Assembly: GCA_002432195.1 (NCBI GenBank)
Contig: DJGG01000245.1
Coordinates: 1 to 15,479 of the forward strand
Direction of reading: 5' to 3'
DNA: 15,479 nucleotides
Source of the DNA: Desulfobacteraceae bacterium UBA5852
Lineage (GTDB): Bacteria > Desulfobacterota > Desulfobacteria > Desulfobacterales > UBA5852
Made by a program: the position numbers and the translations under genes. Numbering within the stretch: position 1 is the stretch's first letter; every line of letters starts with the position of its first letter. A model generated the notes under the pieces. The model was given only the letters and a program-made list of their open reading frames with translations. It was not told where the DNA came from and made no database searches. Shown here piece after piece: positions 6,466 through 14,475 of this stretch.

Positions 6466-7832
6466 CCTTCGGCCGCCGCATCCTCAAACTGCATCCGGCA
6501 ACCCTCGTGCTGGCCAGCTTCCTCCTGACCATCGCCCTGGGAACCTGCCTGCTCGAGCTGCCGGCGGCCACCACCGGCGGGTATATTCCCTGGGTGGACG
6601 CCCTCTTCACGGCCACCTCCGCGGTGTGCGTCACCGGCCTGACCGTCGTGGACACGGGAAGCACCTTCACGCTGGCGGGACAGCTGGTCATCCTGGGCCT
6701 CATCCAGATCGGCGGCCTGGGGGTCATGACCATCTCCGTGGCCCTTTTCCGGTGGCTGGGGCGCAGCCTTTCTTTCCGGCAGCGCATGATCATGCAGGAT
6801 CTCTTCGCCCACACTCCCCGCGGGGATATCCTCAACCTGGTCAAGAGCGTCGTCCTGTTCACCCTGGGGGCGGAGGTCATCGGCGCGGGCCTCTTGACCC
6901 TCCACTGGGGCCGGGAGCTGCCCCTGGGACAGGCGGCCTACACCGCGGTCTTCCACGCGGTTTCGGCGTTCTGCAATGCCGGGTTCGCCCTGTATCCCGA
7001 CAGCCTGATGCGCTTCAGCAGCGACCTGCTCCTGAACGCCGTGATGGGGAGCCTGATCGTCGTGGGCGGCATCGGCTTCCCGGTGCTCTACGACCTCCAG
7101 CATTGGGTGCTGCACGGCCGGGGCACGCGGACCCGCCTTGCCATCCACACCAAGGCGGTCATGGCGACGACGCTGGTCCTGATAGCGGCCGGTGCGCTGC
7201 TCTTTGCCTGCCTGGAGCGCGAGGCCCTGATGGCGGCACCCTCGCCGCTCCACCGTTATCTGGTGCCCCTCTTCCAGTCCATCACCTGCCGCACCGCCGG
7301 CTTCAACACGGTGGACATCGCCTCCCTGCAGGAGGCCACCCTGGCCCTGATGATCTTTCTCATGTTCGTGGGGGCCTCGTCGGGGTCCTGCGGCGGGGGG
7401 GTCAAGACCACGACCCTGGCCCTGATCACGCTGTTCACCGTCAGCCGGATCAAGCGGAGGCGACGGGTGAACCTCTTCCGCAAGAGCATCCCCACGGAAA
7501 CCGTCACCCGCAGCATCTCCCTGCTGCTGGTTTCCACCGGCATCATCGCGGTGGTCCTGTTCCTGCTGCTGGTGGGGGACACGGTGGCCGGGCGGGCGGC
7601 CGCCTGCCCCCGTGGGTTGTTCCTGGGGTATCTCTTCGAGACGGTGTCGGCCTTCGGGACGGTGGGCCTCTCCCTGGGCATCACGCCGGAGCTGAGCAGT
7701 TGGGGCAAAAGCTGGATTTTGCTGATGATGATCGTGGGCCGGGTGGGCGTGCTGGCCTTTGCCTACATCATCGTGGGAGCGGGAACCGCCAACGGGGTCG
7801 AATACGCGGAAGAAAACCTGATGATCGGCTGA
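6462..7832 (+). CDS. KtrB/TrkH-type potassium channel subunit
   Basis: 456 aa polytopic membrane protein, length and motifs closer to KtrB than to the longer TrkH. Filter loops: CVTGL (56-60), CNAGF (171-175), TAGF (278-281) and GTVGL (399-403). The gating loop is GASSGSCGGGVKTTT (about 304-318), where the small flexible stretch in the third repeat controls the pore in KtrB. It imports K+, often coupled to Na+ in Ktr systems. The ATG overlaps the stop of the preceding gene, and the KtrA-like gene follows after 24 bases, giving a three-gene unit. It is diverged from the TrkH at 4206-5708, so this is a second system and not a recent duplication. Confidence 0.93.
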   Translation: MTFGRRILKLHPATLVLASFLLTIALGTCLLELPAATTGGYIPWVDALFTATSAVCVTGLTVVDTGSTFTLAGQLVILGLIQIGGLGVMTISVALFRWLGRSLSFRQRMIMQDLFAHTPRGDILNLVKSVVLFTLGAEVIGAGLLTLHWGRELPLGQAAYTAVFHAVSAFCNAGFALYPDSLMRFSSDLLLNAVMGSLIVVGGIGFPVLYDLQHWVLHGRGTRTRLAIHTKAVMATTLVLIAAGALLFACLEREALMAAPSPLHRYLVPLFQSITCRTAGFNTVDIASLQEATLALMIFLMFVGASSGSCGGGVKTTTLALITLFTVSRIKRRRRVNLFRKSIPTETVTRSISLLLVSTGIIAVVLFLLLVGDTVAGRAAACPRGLFLGYLFETVSAFGTVGLSLGITPELSSWGKSWILLMMIVGRVGVLAFAYIIVGAGTANGVEYAEENLMIG

Positions 7833-7856
7833 CAAGCAGAAGGCGGGGGAAGAACC

Positions 7857-8513
7857 ATGAAACGATTTGCGGTGATCGGGCTGGGGAACTTCGGCTTTCA
7901 CGCGGCCAAGGCCTTGTACGCGGATGGCAACGAGGTGCTGGCCATGGACACGGACAGGGCCCGGGTGCAGGCCATCGACGCCCACTCCACCGAGGCCGTC
8001 GTGCTGGACGCCACGGACAAGGAGGCCCTCCGCTCCCTCGGGCTGGAACAGATGGACGGGGTGCTCGTCTCCACCGGCACCAAGATCAGCATCAGCATCC
8101 TGATCTGCCTCTACCTCCAGGAGATCGGCGTCCGGCAGATCCTGGTGAAGGCCCTGGACGACGACCACGCCAAGATCCTGAAGCGCGTGGGGGCCACCGG
8201 CGTCATCCACCCCGAGCGCGAGATGGCCCTGCGGGTCTCCCGGAGCCTCTCGCGGCCCAACGTCCTGGATTTCATCCCCCTGGCCGACGACTACGACCTC
8301 GTGCAGGTGGAGCCGCCCAAGGCGTTCATCGGCAAGAGCCTGAAGGAGTTGAACCTCCGCGCCAGGCACAACGTCCAGATCATCGCCATCAAGGAACTGG
8401 TCCCGGAGAACTTCCGCCTGGCCCCCCCGGCCGGCTTCGTCATCAAGGACAGCGACATCCTGATCATGCTCGGGAAAACGGACGATATCAACCGCATCAA
8501 GGCCCTGAAGTAA
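7857..8513 (+). CDS. KtrA-type RCK potassium uptake regulator
   Basis: 218 aa, the standard length for KtrA: an N-terminal RCK/TrkA_N Rossmann domain (about 1-125) with intact G8-L-G-N-F-G13 and D31 at the end of beta-2, then a TrkA_C domain (about 138-218, FIGKSLKELNLRARHNVQIIAIKE). KtrA forms an octameric ring on the cytosolic face of KtrB and gates it in response to ATP/ADP or NAD(H) and cyclic-di-AMP, depending on species. Unlike the two TrkA-like proteins of the first operon, it is complete in one chain. The ATG at 7857 has GGGGGAAG a few bases upstream. It follows the KtrB-like gene closely and is the last gene of this unit. Confidence 0.94.
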   Translation: MKRFAVIGLGNFGFHAAKALYADGNEVLAMDTDRARVQAIDAHSTEAVVLDATDKEALRSLGLEQMDGVLVSTGTKISISILICLYLQEIGVRQILVKALDDDHAKILKRVGATGVIHPEREMALRVSRSLSRPNVLDFIPLADDYDLVQVEPPKAFIGKSLKELNLRARHNVQIIAIKELVPENFRLAPPAGFVIKDSDILIMLGKTDDINRIKALK

Positions 8514-8532
8514 AATTGGCTTCCCGAACCCG

Positions 8533-8547
8533 CCGGACGCCGTCCGG
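8533..8547. other. Small inverted repeat downstream of ktrA-like gene
   Basis: CCGGAC-GCC-GTCCGG forms a 6-bp GC stem with a 3-base loop, 20 bases after the stop codon of the KtrA-like gene. No T-run follows, so it is at best a weak or Rho-assisted transcript end. Confidence 0.35.
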
Positions 8548-8586
8548 AACGGCCTCGACCTTTGCCGGGCGCCCCCCTGTTCGTCC

Positions 8587-8615
8587 TTGACGTTCCGCCC
8601 CTTTGCGCATAGACG
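8587..8615 (+). promoter_or_regulatory. Candidate sigma-70 promoter for the GuaA-like gene
   Basis: TTGACG (8587-8592, 5 of 6 to the -35 consensus) is separated by 17 bases from TAGACG (8610-8615, 3 of 6 to the -10 consensus). The distance to the ATG at 8650 is about 35 nt. The -10 is poor, so this is a tentative call. Confidence 0.35.
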
Positions 8616-8649
8616 AAGGCTTCAAACCCCTAGCCGAGGAGATGGAACC

Positions 8650-9615
8650 ATGACGATCCGGGAAATCCTGCTCGACGATCTCAACCCCCAGGCCTTCATC
8701 GACGACCAGTGCCGCCGGATCGCGGACCAGGTCGGCACATCCAGGGCCGTGAACGCGCTGTCGGGGGGCGTGGACTCATCGGTCACCACCATGCTGGCCC
8801 ACCGCGCCCTGGGGGCTCGCCTGCTCACCTACTTCATCGACAACGGCTTGATGCGCCAGGGCGAGCCGCAGGCCGTGGTCGCCGCCATGAAGCGCCTGGG
8901 GGTTCCCGTGGAGTTGGTGGACGCGCGCCGGGAATTCTTCGCGGCCCTGCAGGGCAAGACCGATCCGGAAGACAAGCGCCAGGCCATCACGGACACCTTT
9001 TACCGAACGGTGTTCGGCCGGCTGGTCCGGGAAAGCGGCGCACCCTTCCTGCTCCAGGGAACCATCTACACGGACGTTGAAGAGACCGTGGCCGGCATCA
9101 AGCGCCAGCACAACATCCTGGCGCAACTGGGCATCGACACCCAGGCGGCATTCGGCTACCAGGTCATCGAACCCCTCATCCAACTGCGCAAAACCGGGGT
9201 GCGCATGGTGGGCAAGGCCCTCGGCATGCCGGAGCAGATGTACCACCGCCCCCCGTTTCCCGGACCGGCCCTGGCTGCCCGGGTGATCGGCGAAGCCACC
9301 CCCGAACGCATCGCCCTGGTGCGCAAGGCCACCGTCGTGGTGGAAGAGGCGCTTGCCGGGAGCGCCGCCTTCCAGTACATGGCCATCCTCCACGCGGACC
9401 GGGTCACGGGCGTGCGCGACGGCAAGCGGGAATACGGTTTCCAGATCGAAATCCGCTGCTGGGACAGCCAGGACGCCGTGACGGCCTCCCCCACCCGGCT
9501 GGACTTCGCGGTGCTCCGCAAAATGGCCGATCGCATGACATCGGAAGTCCCCGGCGTGGTGAGCGTCACTTACAACCTCGCCACCAAGCCGCCCTCGACC
9601 ATCGAGGCGGTGTGA
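8650..9615 (+). CDS. GMP synthetase-like ATP-pyrophosphatase, no glutaminase domain
   Basis: 321 aa, homologous to the ATP-PPase and dimerization domains of GuaA (XMP to GMP via adenylyl-XMP). The PP-loop SGGVDSS is at 38-44, and the GTIYTDV, PPFPGPALAARVIGE and C-terminal KPPSTIE motifs are present. There is no N-terminal class I glutaminase domain, as in archaeal split GMP synthetases. Differences from true GuaA: the IKSHHNVGGLP lid segment reads IKRQHNILAQLGI (about 150-162), and the chain ends TIEAV instead of TIEWE. It may be a paralogue with another substrate or one fed with free ammonia. The ATG at 8650 has GAGGAG about seven bases upstream. It stands alone, convergent with the TRAP genes, and no guaB or glutaminase gene is nearby. 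The fold is certain, the reaction is not. Confidence 0.82.
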   Translation: MTIREILLDDLNPQAFIDDQCRRIADQVGTSRAVNALSGGVDSSVTTMLAHRALGARLLTYFIDNGLMRQGEPQAVVAAMKRLGVPVELVDARREFFAALQGKTDPEDKRQAITDTFYRTVFGRLVRESGAPFLLQGTIYTDVEETVAGIKRQHNILAQLGIDTQAAFGYQVIEPLIQLRKTGVRMVGKALGMPEQMYHRPPFPGPALAARVIGEATPERIALVRKATVVVEEALAGSAAFQYMAILHADRVTGVRDGKREYGFQIEIRCWDSQDAVTASPTRLDFAVLRKMADRMTSEVPGVVSVTYNLATKPPSTIEAV

Positions 9616-9753
9616 CCGGAACCCATCTGAAAATGTCGTTGGTCCCAAATCCGGCGTGGGTGTCTTCGGCCGATGGCTTGCCGGGACATGCCGGACGGAA
9701 GGGTGGCGACAAGCATCCGATTGGTCGTCATCCGCGAGGCCGGCGGGACCCGG

Positions 9754-11034
9754 TCAGTTCCCCATGAGGACCCGGGGCAGGAAGGTGCTCAGCCAGGGGA
9801 CGTAGGTGACGATGGCCAGCACCAGGAGGGCGCACAGGAACGGGGGCCAGACCGCCCTGCCGAGGCGGTCGAGGGATATCCCGGCTGTGCCGCAGACCGC
9901 GAAGAGCACGGCCCCCACCGGCGGTGTTACGAGCCCCAGGACGAGGTTCAGGCAGATGACGACGCCGATGTGCACCGGGTCGATCCCCACATGGGCGGCG
10001 ATGGGCGCCAGCACGGGGGTCACGATCACCAGGGCCGGGGCGGTCTCCATGGGGATCCCCAGGAGCAGCAGGAAGATGTTGATCAGCAGCAGTATCAGGT
10101 AGGGCGAGGAGGTCAGCTGGGAGATCCAGGTGACCAGGATCTGGGGAATCTGGTCCGCCGCCACGATCCAGGCGAAGGGTTCCGAGATGGCCACGAGGAG
10201 CATCACCATCCCCGACTCCAGGCCGGATTTCAGCAGGACCTCGGGGAGCAGCCTCCACGTCAGGCGCTTGTAGACCAAAGCCCCCACCAGCGCCGCATAG
10301 ACCGCGGACACTCCGGCCGCCTCCGTGGGCGTGAACATGCCGCTCAGGATGCCGCCCATGATCAACATCGGCATGAACAGGGCCGGCAGGGATTTCCAGG
10401 CGGCGATGAGCAGCTCGCGCAGCGGGGTTCGGGGGTCCCGCCGGTAGCCCCGCCGGGTGGCCACCCCGTACATGTACAGCATGAGGGCCGCGCTCAGCAG
10501 CAGCCCGGGGAGCACGCCTCCCAGGAACAGCGCGCCGATGGAGACATTGGCCGTGACCCCGTAGATGATGAAGGGGATGCTCGGGGGGATGATGGGCCCC
10601 ATGCAGGAGGCCACGCTGGTCACCGCGGCCGCCACGTCGTCGTCGTAGCCCGCCTTCGCCATGGCCGGGATCATCACCACCCCGATGGCCACGGCGGTGG
10701 CCACGGCGGCCCCGGAAATCGCCGCGAATACCGCGCAGGTCAGGATGGTGGCGAGCCCCAGCCCCCCGCGGATGTGCCCCATGAGCAGCCGCGCGAAGCG
10801 CACCAGGTCCGGGGTGATGCCCCCCGTGGCCATCAGGTTGCCGGTGAGCATGAACAGCGGGATGGCCAGCAGGGGAAAGGTGGCCAGCCCGCCGAAGGTG
10901 GTCTGGACGAGGGTGGTGATGGGGATGTTGCCGCTGATGAGGGCATAGGCCAGGGCCGAGCCGCCCAGGGCCACGACGATCGGCGCGGAGACGCACAACA
11001 GCCCCACGAAGCTCACGGCGAAGACGGCGATCAT
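9754..11034 (-). CDS. dctM: TRAP transporter large permease (DctM family)
   Basis: 426 aa, about twelve hydrophobic segments, typical length for DctM. Family hallmarks include the N-terminal FALPLLAIPLF-like stretch (TFPLLAIPLFMLTGNLM), CMGPIIPPSIPFIIYG, FTPTEAAGVSAVYA and LVLGLVTPPVGAVLF near the C-terminus. It forms the ion-coupled channel of a tripartite ATP-independent periplasmic transporter, driving uptake of an organic acid delivered by DctP with Na+ or H+. The ATG at 11034 overlaps the dctQ stop codon (ATGA), and a GGAGGG-type site lies upstream inside dctQ. It is the last gene of the minus-strand cluster. The 138 bases between its stop and the convergent GuaA-like gene hold no clear terminator. 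The substrate cannot be read from the permease. Confidence 0.94.
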   Translation of the reverse strand: MIAVFAVSFVGLLCVSAPIVVALGGSALAYALISGNIPITTLVQTTFGGLATFPLLAIPLFMLTGNLMATGGITPDLVRFARLLMGHIRGGLGLATILTCAVFAAISGAAVATAVAIGVVMIPAMAKAGYDDDVAAAVTSVASCMGPIIPPSIPFIIYGVTANVSIGALFLGGVLPGLLLSAALMLYMYGVATRRGYRRDPRTPLRELLIAAWKSLPALFMPMLIMGGILSGMFTPTEAAGVSAVYAALVGALVYKRLTWRLLPEVLLKSGLESGMVMLLVAISEPFAWIVAADQIPQILVTWISQLTSSPYLILLLINIFLLLLGIPMETAPALVIVTPVLAPIAAHVGIDPVHIGVVICLNLVLGLVTPPVGAVLFAVCGTAGISLDRLGRAVWPPFLCALLVLAIVTYVPWLSTFLPRVLMGN

Positions 11035-11525
11035 GCGGCATCCCCTTCCCTCCGCCGGCCCTGGAGGAAAAGAATGAATTCCTCCAGCGTCAGGCAGAAC
11101 ATGATGAAGAAGCCCGTGGGCAGCGAAGCGTAGGGGATGCTCATCACCAGGCCCACGGCGGGCGAGGTCTGGTGCCGGTTGTAGATCGTCTGGTAGAGGC
11201 CGTAGTAGCACATGGCCCCGAAGAAAAAGAGGGTGCAGAGATAGCTCACCAGTTTCAGGGCCCTGGCGGCGCCCGGCGGAATCGCCTCCACGACGGCGGT
11301 CATGCTGAGCTGGAAGCCCTTCCTCAGCCCCACGGCGCCCCCCAGCATGGAGGCCCAGGCCAGGGAGAACGTGGAGACCTCGCCGGACCAGATGGACATC
11401 CGGGAGAACACATACCGCCCGATGACCTCGTAGGGGATGACGATGGCGATCACCGCCATGAAAAAGATCGTCCCCCAGCTGCCCAGTCGCACGAGGATCC
11501 CGTTGAAGGCTTGCAGTGCACGCAT
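11031..11525 (-). CDS. dctQ: TRAP transporter small permease (DctQ family)
   Basis: 164 aa with four hydrophobic helices, the expected layout of DctQ. The family pattern around helix 2 is visible (PYEVIGRYVFSRMSIWSGEVSTFSLAWASMLGGAVGLRKGFQLSM). It partners DctM in the inner membrane. The ATG at 11525 is preceded by a G-rich stretch about eight bases upstream. The stop overlaps dctM. It is separated from dctP by 71 bases that hold a GC-rich stem-loop. The family is very divergent but helix layout and context leave little doubt. Confidence 0.92.
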   Translation of the reverse strand: MRALQAFNGILVRLGSWGTIFFMAVIAIVIPYEVIGRYVFSRMSIWSGEVSTFSLAWASMLGGAVGLRKGFQLSMTAVVEAIPPGAARALKLVSYLCTLFFFGAMCYYGLYQTIYNRHQTSPAVGLVMSIPYASLPTGFFIMFCLTLEEFILFLQGRRREGDAA

Positions 11526-11552
11526 GTGCTGGCCCCCCGGCCCGCCGCAGAG

Positions 11553-11590
11553 CGGCGGCGCCTGTCCCCCTCCGGGGAAAGGCGCCGCCG
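11553..11590 (-). other. GC-rich stem-loop between dctP and dctQ
   Basis: CGGCGGCGCCT (11553-11563) pairs with AGGCGCCGCCG (11580-11590), an 11-bp stem starting seven bases after the dctP stop codon in the direction of transcription. It has no U-run. Such a hairpin could protect the dctP 3' end or partly stop transcription, giving more binding protein than permease. Confidence 0.6.
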
Positions 11591-11596
11591 GCGGCC

Positions 11597-12583
11597 TTAT
11601 TTTGCGTTCATGATGGCTTCGATGTCGGCCTTGGGGAATTGGCCGCTGAACTGATCGAAGACCGGGGCCATGGCCTTCCGAAAGCTCTCGCGGTCCACGT
11701 CGCGCACCACGGTGGTGCCCCTGCCGGCGACCTCCTGCAGACGGCTCTCCTCAGCGTCCCGGTTGATCTTGCGCTGGAACTTGGCCACTTCCAGGGCCGT
11801 GCGGGAGAAGAGCGCCTGGTCCTCCGGGGGCATGCCGTCGAAGACCTTCTTGCTCATCAGGATGGGGGCCGGGGAGTACACGTGGGCGGTAAGCGAGAGG
11901 TACTTCTGCTTGGCGTCCCAGAGCTTGGTGGCGTAATAGACGGCAATCGGGTTTTCCTGCCCGTTGATGACCCCTTGCTGCATGGCCGTGAAAACCTCCC
12001 CCCAGGCCATGGGGGTCGGGTTGAACCCCGCCGCCTTCCAGGCCGAGAGGTGCACCTTGTTTTCCATGGTGCGGATCTTGAGCCCCTGTCCGTCGGCGAC
12101 CGTTTTCACCGGGCCCTTGGAATTGGTCAGGTGGCGAAACCCGTTTTCCCAGAAGGCCAGGCCCTTGACGTTGGCCTTCTCGAAGTCGTCGAGGAGCTTG
12201 CGGCCGATGGGGCCGTCCAGCACCAGGTCCACGTGGTCGAAATCGCGGAACAGGAAGGGAAAATCCAGGATGTTGATGGACGGGCTGAAGCCCCCCAGGG
12301 GCCCGGTGGAGGTCACCAGCAGGTCGATGGCCCCCTGCTGGACGCCCTCGAGCATTTCACGCTCGCCCTTGCCCAGTTGGAGCGCGGGATAGAGCTTGAT
12401 CTGGATGCGGCCGTTGGTGCGCTCCTGGATGAGGTCGATGAATTTCTGGGCGCCGACATTGTAGGGGTGGTCCGGGGCGGTGGCGGTGGCCAGCTTCATG
12501 GTGGCCTTGTATTCCGCCGACACGGGGATCGCCAGCGCCAACAGGGTCATCAGGACCATACCGAAAACGAAAGGCTTTTTCAC
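11597..12583 (-). CDS. dctP: TRAP transporter periplasmic solute-binding protein (DctP family)
   Basis: 328 aa. The N-terminus is a Sec signal peptide, MKK + hydrophobic core + VSA, with likely cleavage after A23. The mature protein is a DctP-type binding protein: TAPDHPYNVGAQKFIDLIQERTNGRIQIKLYPA near the start, GLKIRTMENKVH with the conserved carboxylate-binding R171, and the FTAMQQGVINGQENP segment with N211. It captures an organic acid in the periplasm and passes it to DctQM. The start is GTG, five bases after a perfect AGGAGG (12589-12594 on the + strand), stronger than other sites in the cluster. A stem-loop follows its stop. Linkage to panB and a candidate ketopantoate reductase hints at a branched 2-oxo or hydroxy acid as substrate, but that is inference. 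Confidence 0.94.
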   Translation of the reverse strand: MKKPFVFGMVLMTLLALAIPVSAEYKATMKLATATAPDHPYNVGAQKFIDLIQERTNGRIQIKLYPALQLGKGEREMLEGVQQGAIDLLVTSTGPLGGFSPSINILDFPFLFRDFDHVDLVLDGPIGRKLLDDFEKANVKGLAFWENGFRHLTNSKGPVKTVADGQGLKIRTMENKVHLSAWKAAGFNPTPMAWGEVFTAMQQGVINGQENPIAVYYATKLWDAKQKYLSLTAHVYSPAPILMSKKVFDGMPPEDQALFSRTALEVAKFQRKINRDAEESRLQEVAGRGTTVVRDVDRESFRKAMAPVFDQFSGQFPKADIEAIMNAK

Positions 12584-12655
12584 ATTGACCTCCTCTTGAT
12601 GGGGTGTTCGCCCGCCGGGGTGGCCGGTGGCGCAATGGGTTGGGTCACAGGGGCA

Positions 12656-13435
12656 TCACGGTCGCCCCAGGCTTGCGGAAAGCCTGCCGCACACCTCCTT
12701 CAGATCCGCGCCGATCTCCCGCAGCACGTCCATGGGCATGCGCGCGCTGGGACCGGCGACACTCAGGGAATACACCGCAAACCCCGTATAGTCCATCACG
12801 GGCGCGGCCACGCCGCTGACCCCCGCGAAATACTCCTCCTGGTTGATGGCAAACCCCCTCCGGCGGATGGCCGCCATTTCTTCCGCAAACGCCTGGGGCG
12901 TGGTGATGGTGTTCGGCGAAAAGGCCTTCAGGTTCTCCATCGCCGCGCAGTAGGCCTCCCGTTCGTTTTCCGGCCGGAAGGCGATGATCGCTTTGCCCTG
13001 GGCCGTGCAATAGATCGGGTGCCGGGTGCCCACCGCGATCTCCGCCCGGTACTGGTGGCTGCCTTCGATCTTGTAGAGGAAAACGACCTGGTCCCCGTTG
13101 CGCACCACGAGGTTGACGGTTTCGTTGTACTTCCGGGCGATTTCCTCCATAAACGGCCAGGCGATCTGCCGGATCTCCAGCCGGTTGGTGTACAGCATGG
13201 CGATTTCAAAGAGGCCGGTGGTCAGCCGGTACCCGGAGTTGCCGTTGCGGGCCACCAGGCCCAGGTCACGGAAGGTGAGCAGGTAGCGATGGCAGCCGCT
13301 GCGATCCATCTGCGCTTCGGCGGCGATCGACTCGAGGGACATGGCCCCGCCGGCGGCCAGGATCCGGAGAAGCGTGATGCCCTTTTCCAGGGAACCGATC
13401 CGGTAATAGGTCGACTTTTTCGTGCCCTTCACCAT
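12656..13435 (-). CDS. IclR-family transcriptional regulator
   Basis: 259 aa. N-terminal winged HTH (about 13-75; SLEKGITLLRIL, then LESIAAEAQMDRSGCHRYLLTFRDLGLVAR) and C-terminal IclR effector domain (about 85-255; IAVGTRHPIYCTAQGKAIIA, RRRGFAINQEEYFAGVSGVAAPVMD). Members bind short palindromes and respond to small organic acids. It lies between the pantothenate-type genes upstream and dctPQM downstream, on the same strand, so it probably controls the TRAP genes or the whole cluster. The ATG at 13435 has only a weak AAGG ribosome site, which could keep its level low. The 97-base gap upstream is GC-rich without an evident promoter. Confidence 0.93.
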   Translation of the reverse strand: MVKGTKKSTYYRIGSLEKGITLLRILAAGGAMSLESIAAEAQMDRSGCHRYLLTFRDLGLVARNGNSGYRLTTGLFEIAMLYTNRLEIRQIAWPFMEEIARKYNETVNLVVRNGDQVVFLYKIEGSHQYRAEIAVGTRHPIYCTAQGKAIIAFRPENEREAYCAAMENLKAFSPNTITTPQAFAEEMAAIRRRGFAINQEEYFAGVSGVAAPVMDYTGFAVYSLSVAGPSARMPMDVLREIGADLKEVCGRLSASLGRP

Positions 13436-13532
13436 CGGCGGACCTTATCGGGCGACGGGAGCGTGGGGGCCCATGGAACCGCCGCCCGGCGGACGAAACC
13501 CGCCGCGGCGCGGTGCGCCCACCGGAATCGGG

Positions 13533-14390
13533 TCACGGCCGCAACAGCGCTTCCAGCTCGCCGGCCTTCGCCGGCGCAAGCGATCCCTTGGCCTGCCCGA
13601 TGGGAATCGTGAAGCGCCCGAGCTGCTTGTAGAGCGGCACCATGTCCGGCGCGGCGGCTTCCAGGGCGGCCAGGTGCCGGCGGATGGTGGCCACGTCGCC
13701 GCGGGCGATGGGGCCGGTGAGGCAATTGGGGAATCCGGCCTTTTCGATGTTCGCCAGGGTGCCCCTCAGCAGGGGCAGGTAGGCTTTCAGACCGTCGGCC
13801 GGGGTCTTCCCGAAGTTCGTCCACAGGTCGGTGGCCAGCTTCTCGAGGGTCACGAAGTAGTTGCAGGCCATGGCCGCCGCCGCGTGATAGAGCATCTTGT
13901 CCGCGGAGGTGAGATAGACGGTTTCGCCTCCCAGGGCCTGGGCCATGGCGGAGAGGATGGACGTCACCGGCTCCTCGGCTTCGATGGCGAAGGTGGATCC
14001 CGGCAGGTTGGCGATGGCCTCCTCGACCCCCGCGAAGCTCTGGCAGGGGTGGATGGAGCCCACCAGCGCGCCCTGGCGCCCGGCCGCCTCCAGGGCCTGC
14101 ACGGTGCTGGCCCCGCTGCAGTGCACGGCCACCTGGCCGATGCGCCATTGCAGCGCGGCGCTCACCGGGGCGATGAAGTCGTCCGCGGTGGTGACGAACA
14201 CCATCTCCGCCGCGTCCACCAATTCCTGGGTCCGGGCGCAAACGCGGCAGCCGGGCACCCGCCGGGCGAAGCGCTCCGCGGCCGCGGGGTTGATGTCCGC
14301 CACGCCGACGACCGTGTAACCCCGGGCAGACAGGCAGACGCCGAAGGTCGTGCCGACCGGTCCGGCGCCGATGAAGCCCAATGTGTGCAT
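13533..14390 (-). CDS. Rossmann/DUF2520 dehydrogenase, candidate ketopantoate reductase
   Basis: 285 aa. The N-terminal Rossmann domain has G8-A-G-P-V-G13, expected to bind NAD(P)H. The C-terminal half shows DUF2520-type signatures: GSIHPCQSFAG, LYHAAAAMACNYFVTLEKLA and FPNCLTGPIARGDVATIRRHL. Overall it resembles 6-phosphogluconate dehydrogenase-like reductases. It follows panB by 85 bases on the same strand, with GGAGGAG upstream of its ATG. PanB makes ketopantoate, and the next step needs a ketopantoate reductase. A non-PanE reductase, PanG, is known in some bacteria, and this protein may fill that role. It is not a classical PanE. Family fold is firm; the reaction is inferred from position. 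Confidence 0.8.
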   Translation of the reverse strand: MHTLGFIGAGPVGTTFGVCLSARGYTVVGVADINPAAAERFARRVPGCRVCARTQELVDAAEMVFVTTADDFIAPVSAALQWRIGQVAVHCSGASTVQALEAAGRQGALVGSIHPCQSFAGVEEAIANLPGSTFAIEAEEPVTSILSAMAQALGGETVYLTSADKMLYHAAAAMACNYFVTLEKLATDLWTNFGKTPADGLKAYLPLLRGTLANIEKAGFPNCLTGPIARGDVATIRRHLAALEAAAPDMVPLYKQLGRFTIPIGQAKGSLAPAKAGELEALLRP

Positions 14391-14475
14391 GCGCGTCTCC
14401 TCCAGCGCTCGGGGGCCGGATGCCGGATGACGCCAGGCGAGGTGGCCCCGCGGCGCGCTGTGCCCCGCCAGGTGG

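Noticed and set aside
6360..8590. Very long alternative frames on both strands (669 and 741 codons) over the KtrB/KtrA-like genes
   Set aside because: Both are Pro/Gly/Arg- or His/Gln-rich shadow translations without any domain motif, whereas the accepted frames carry all four potassium filter loops and the RCK motifs.
9616..9753. Terminator between the convergent GuaA-like and dctM genes
   Set aside because: Several short CCGG-containing repeats are present but no stable stem followed by a T-run on either strand.
9673..13612. Plus-strand open frames of 486 and 698 codons over the TRAP and IclR genes
   Set aside because: They are antisense to well-supported dctM, dctP and iclR-type genes and show no recognisable motif.
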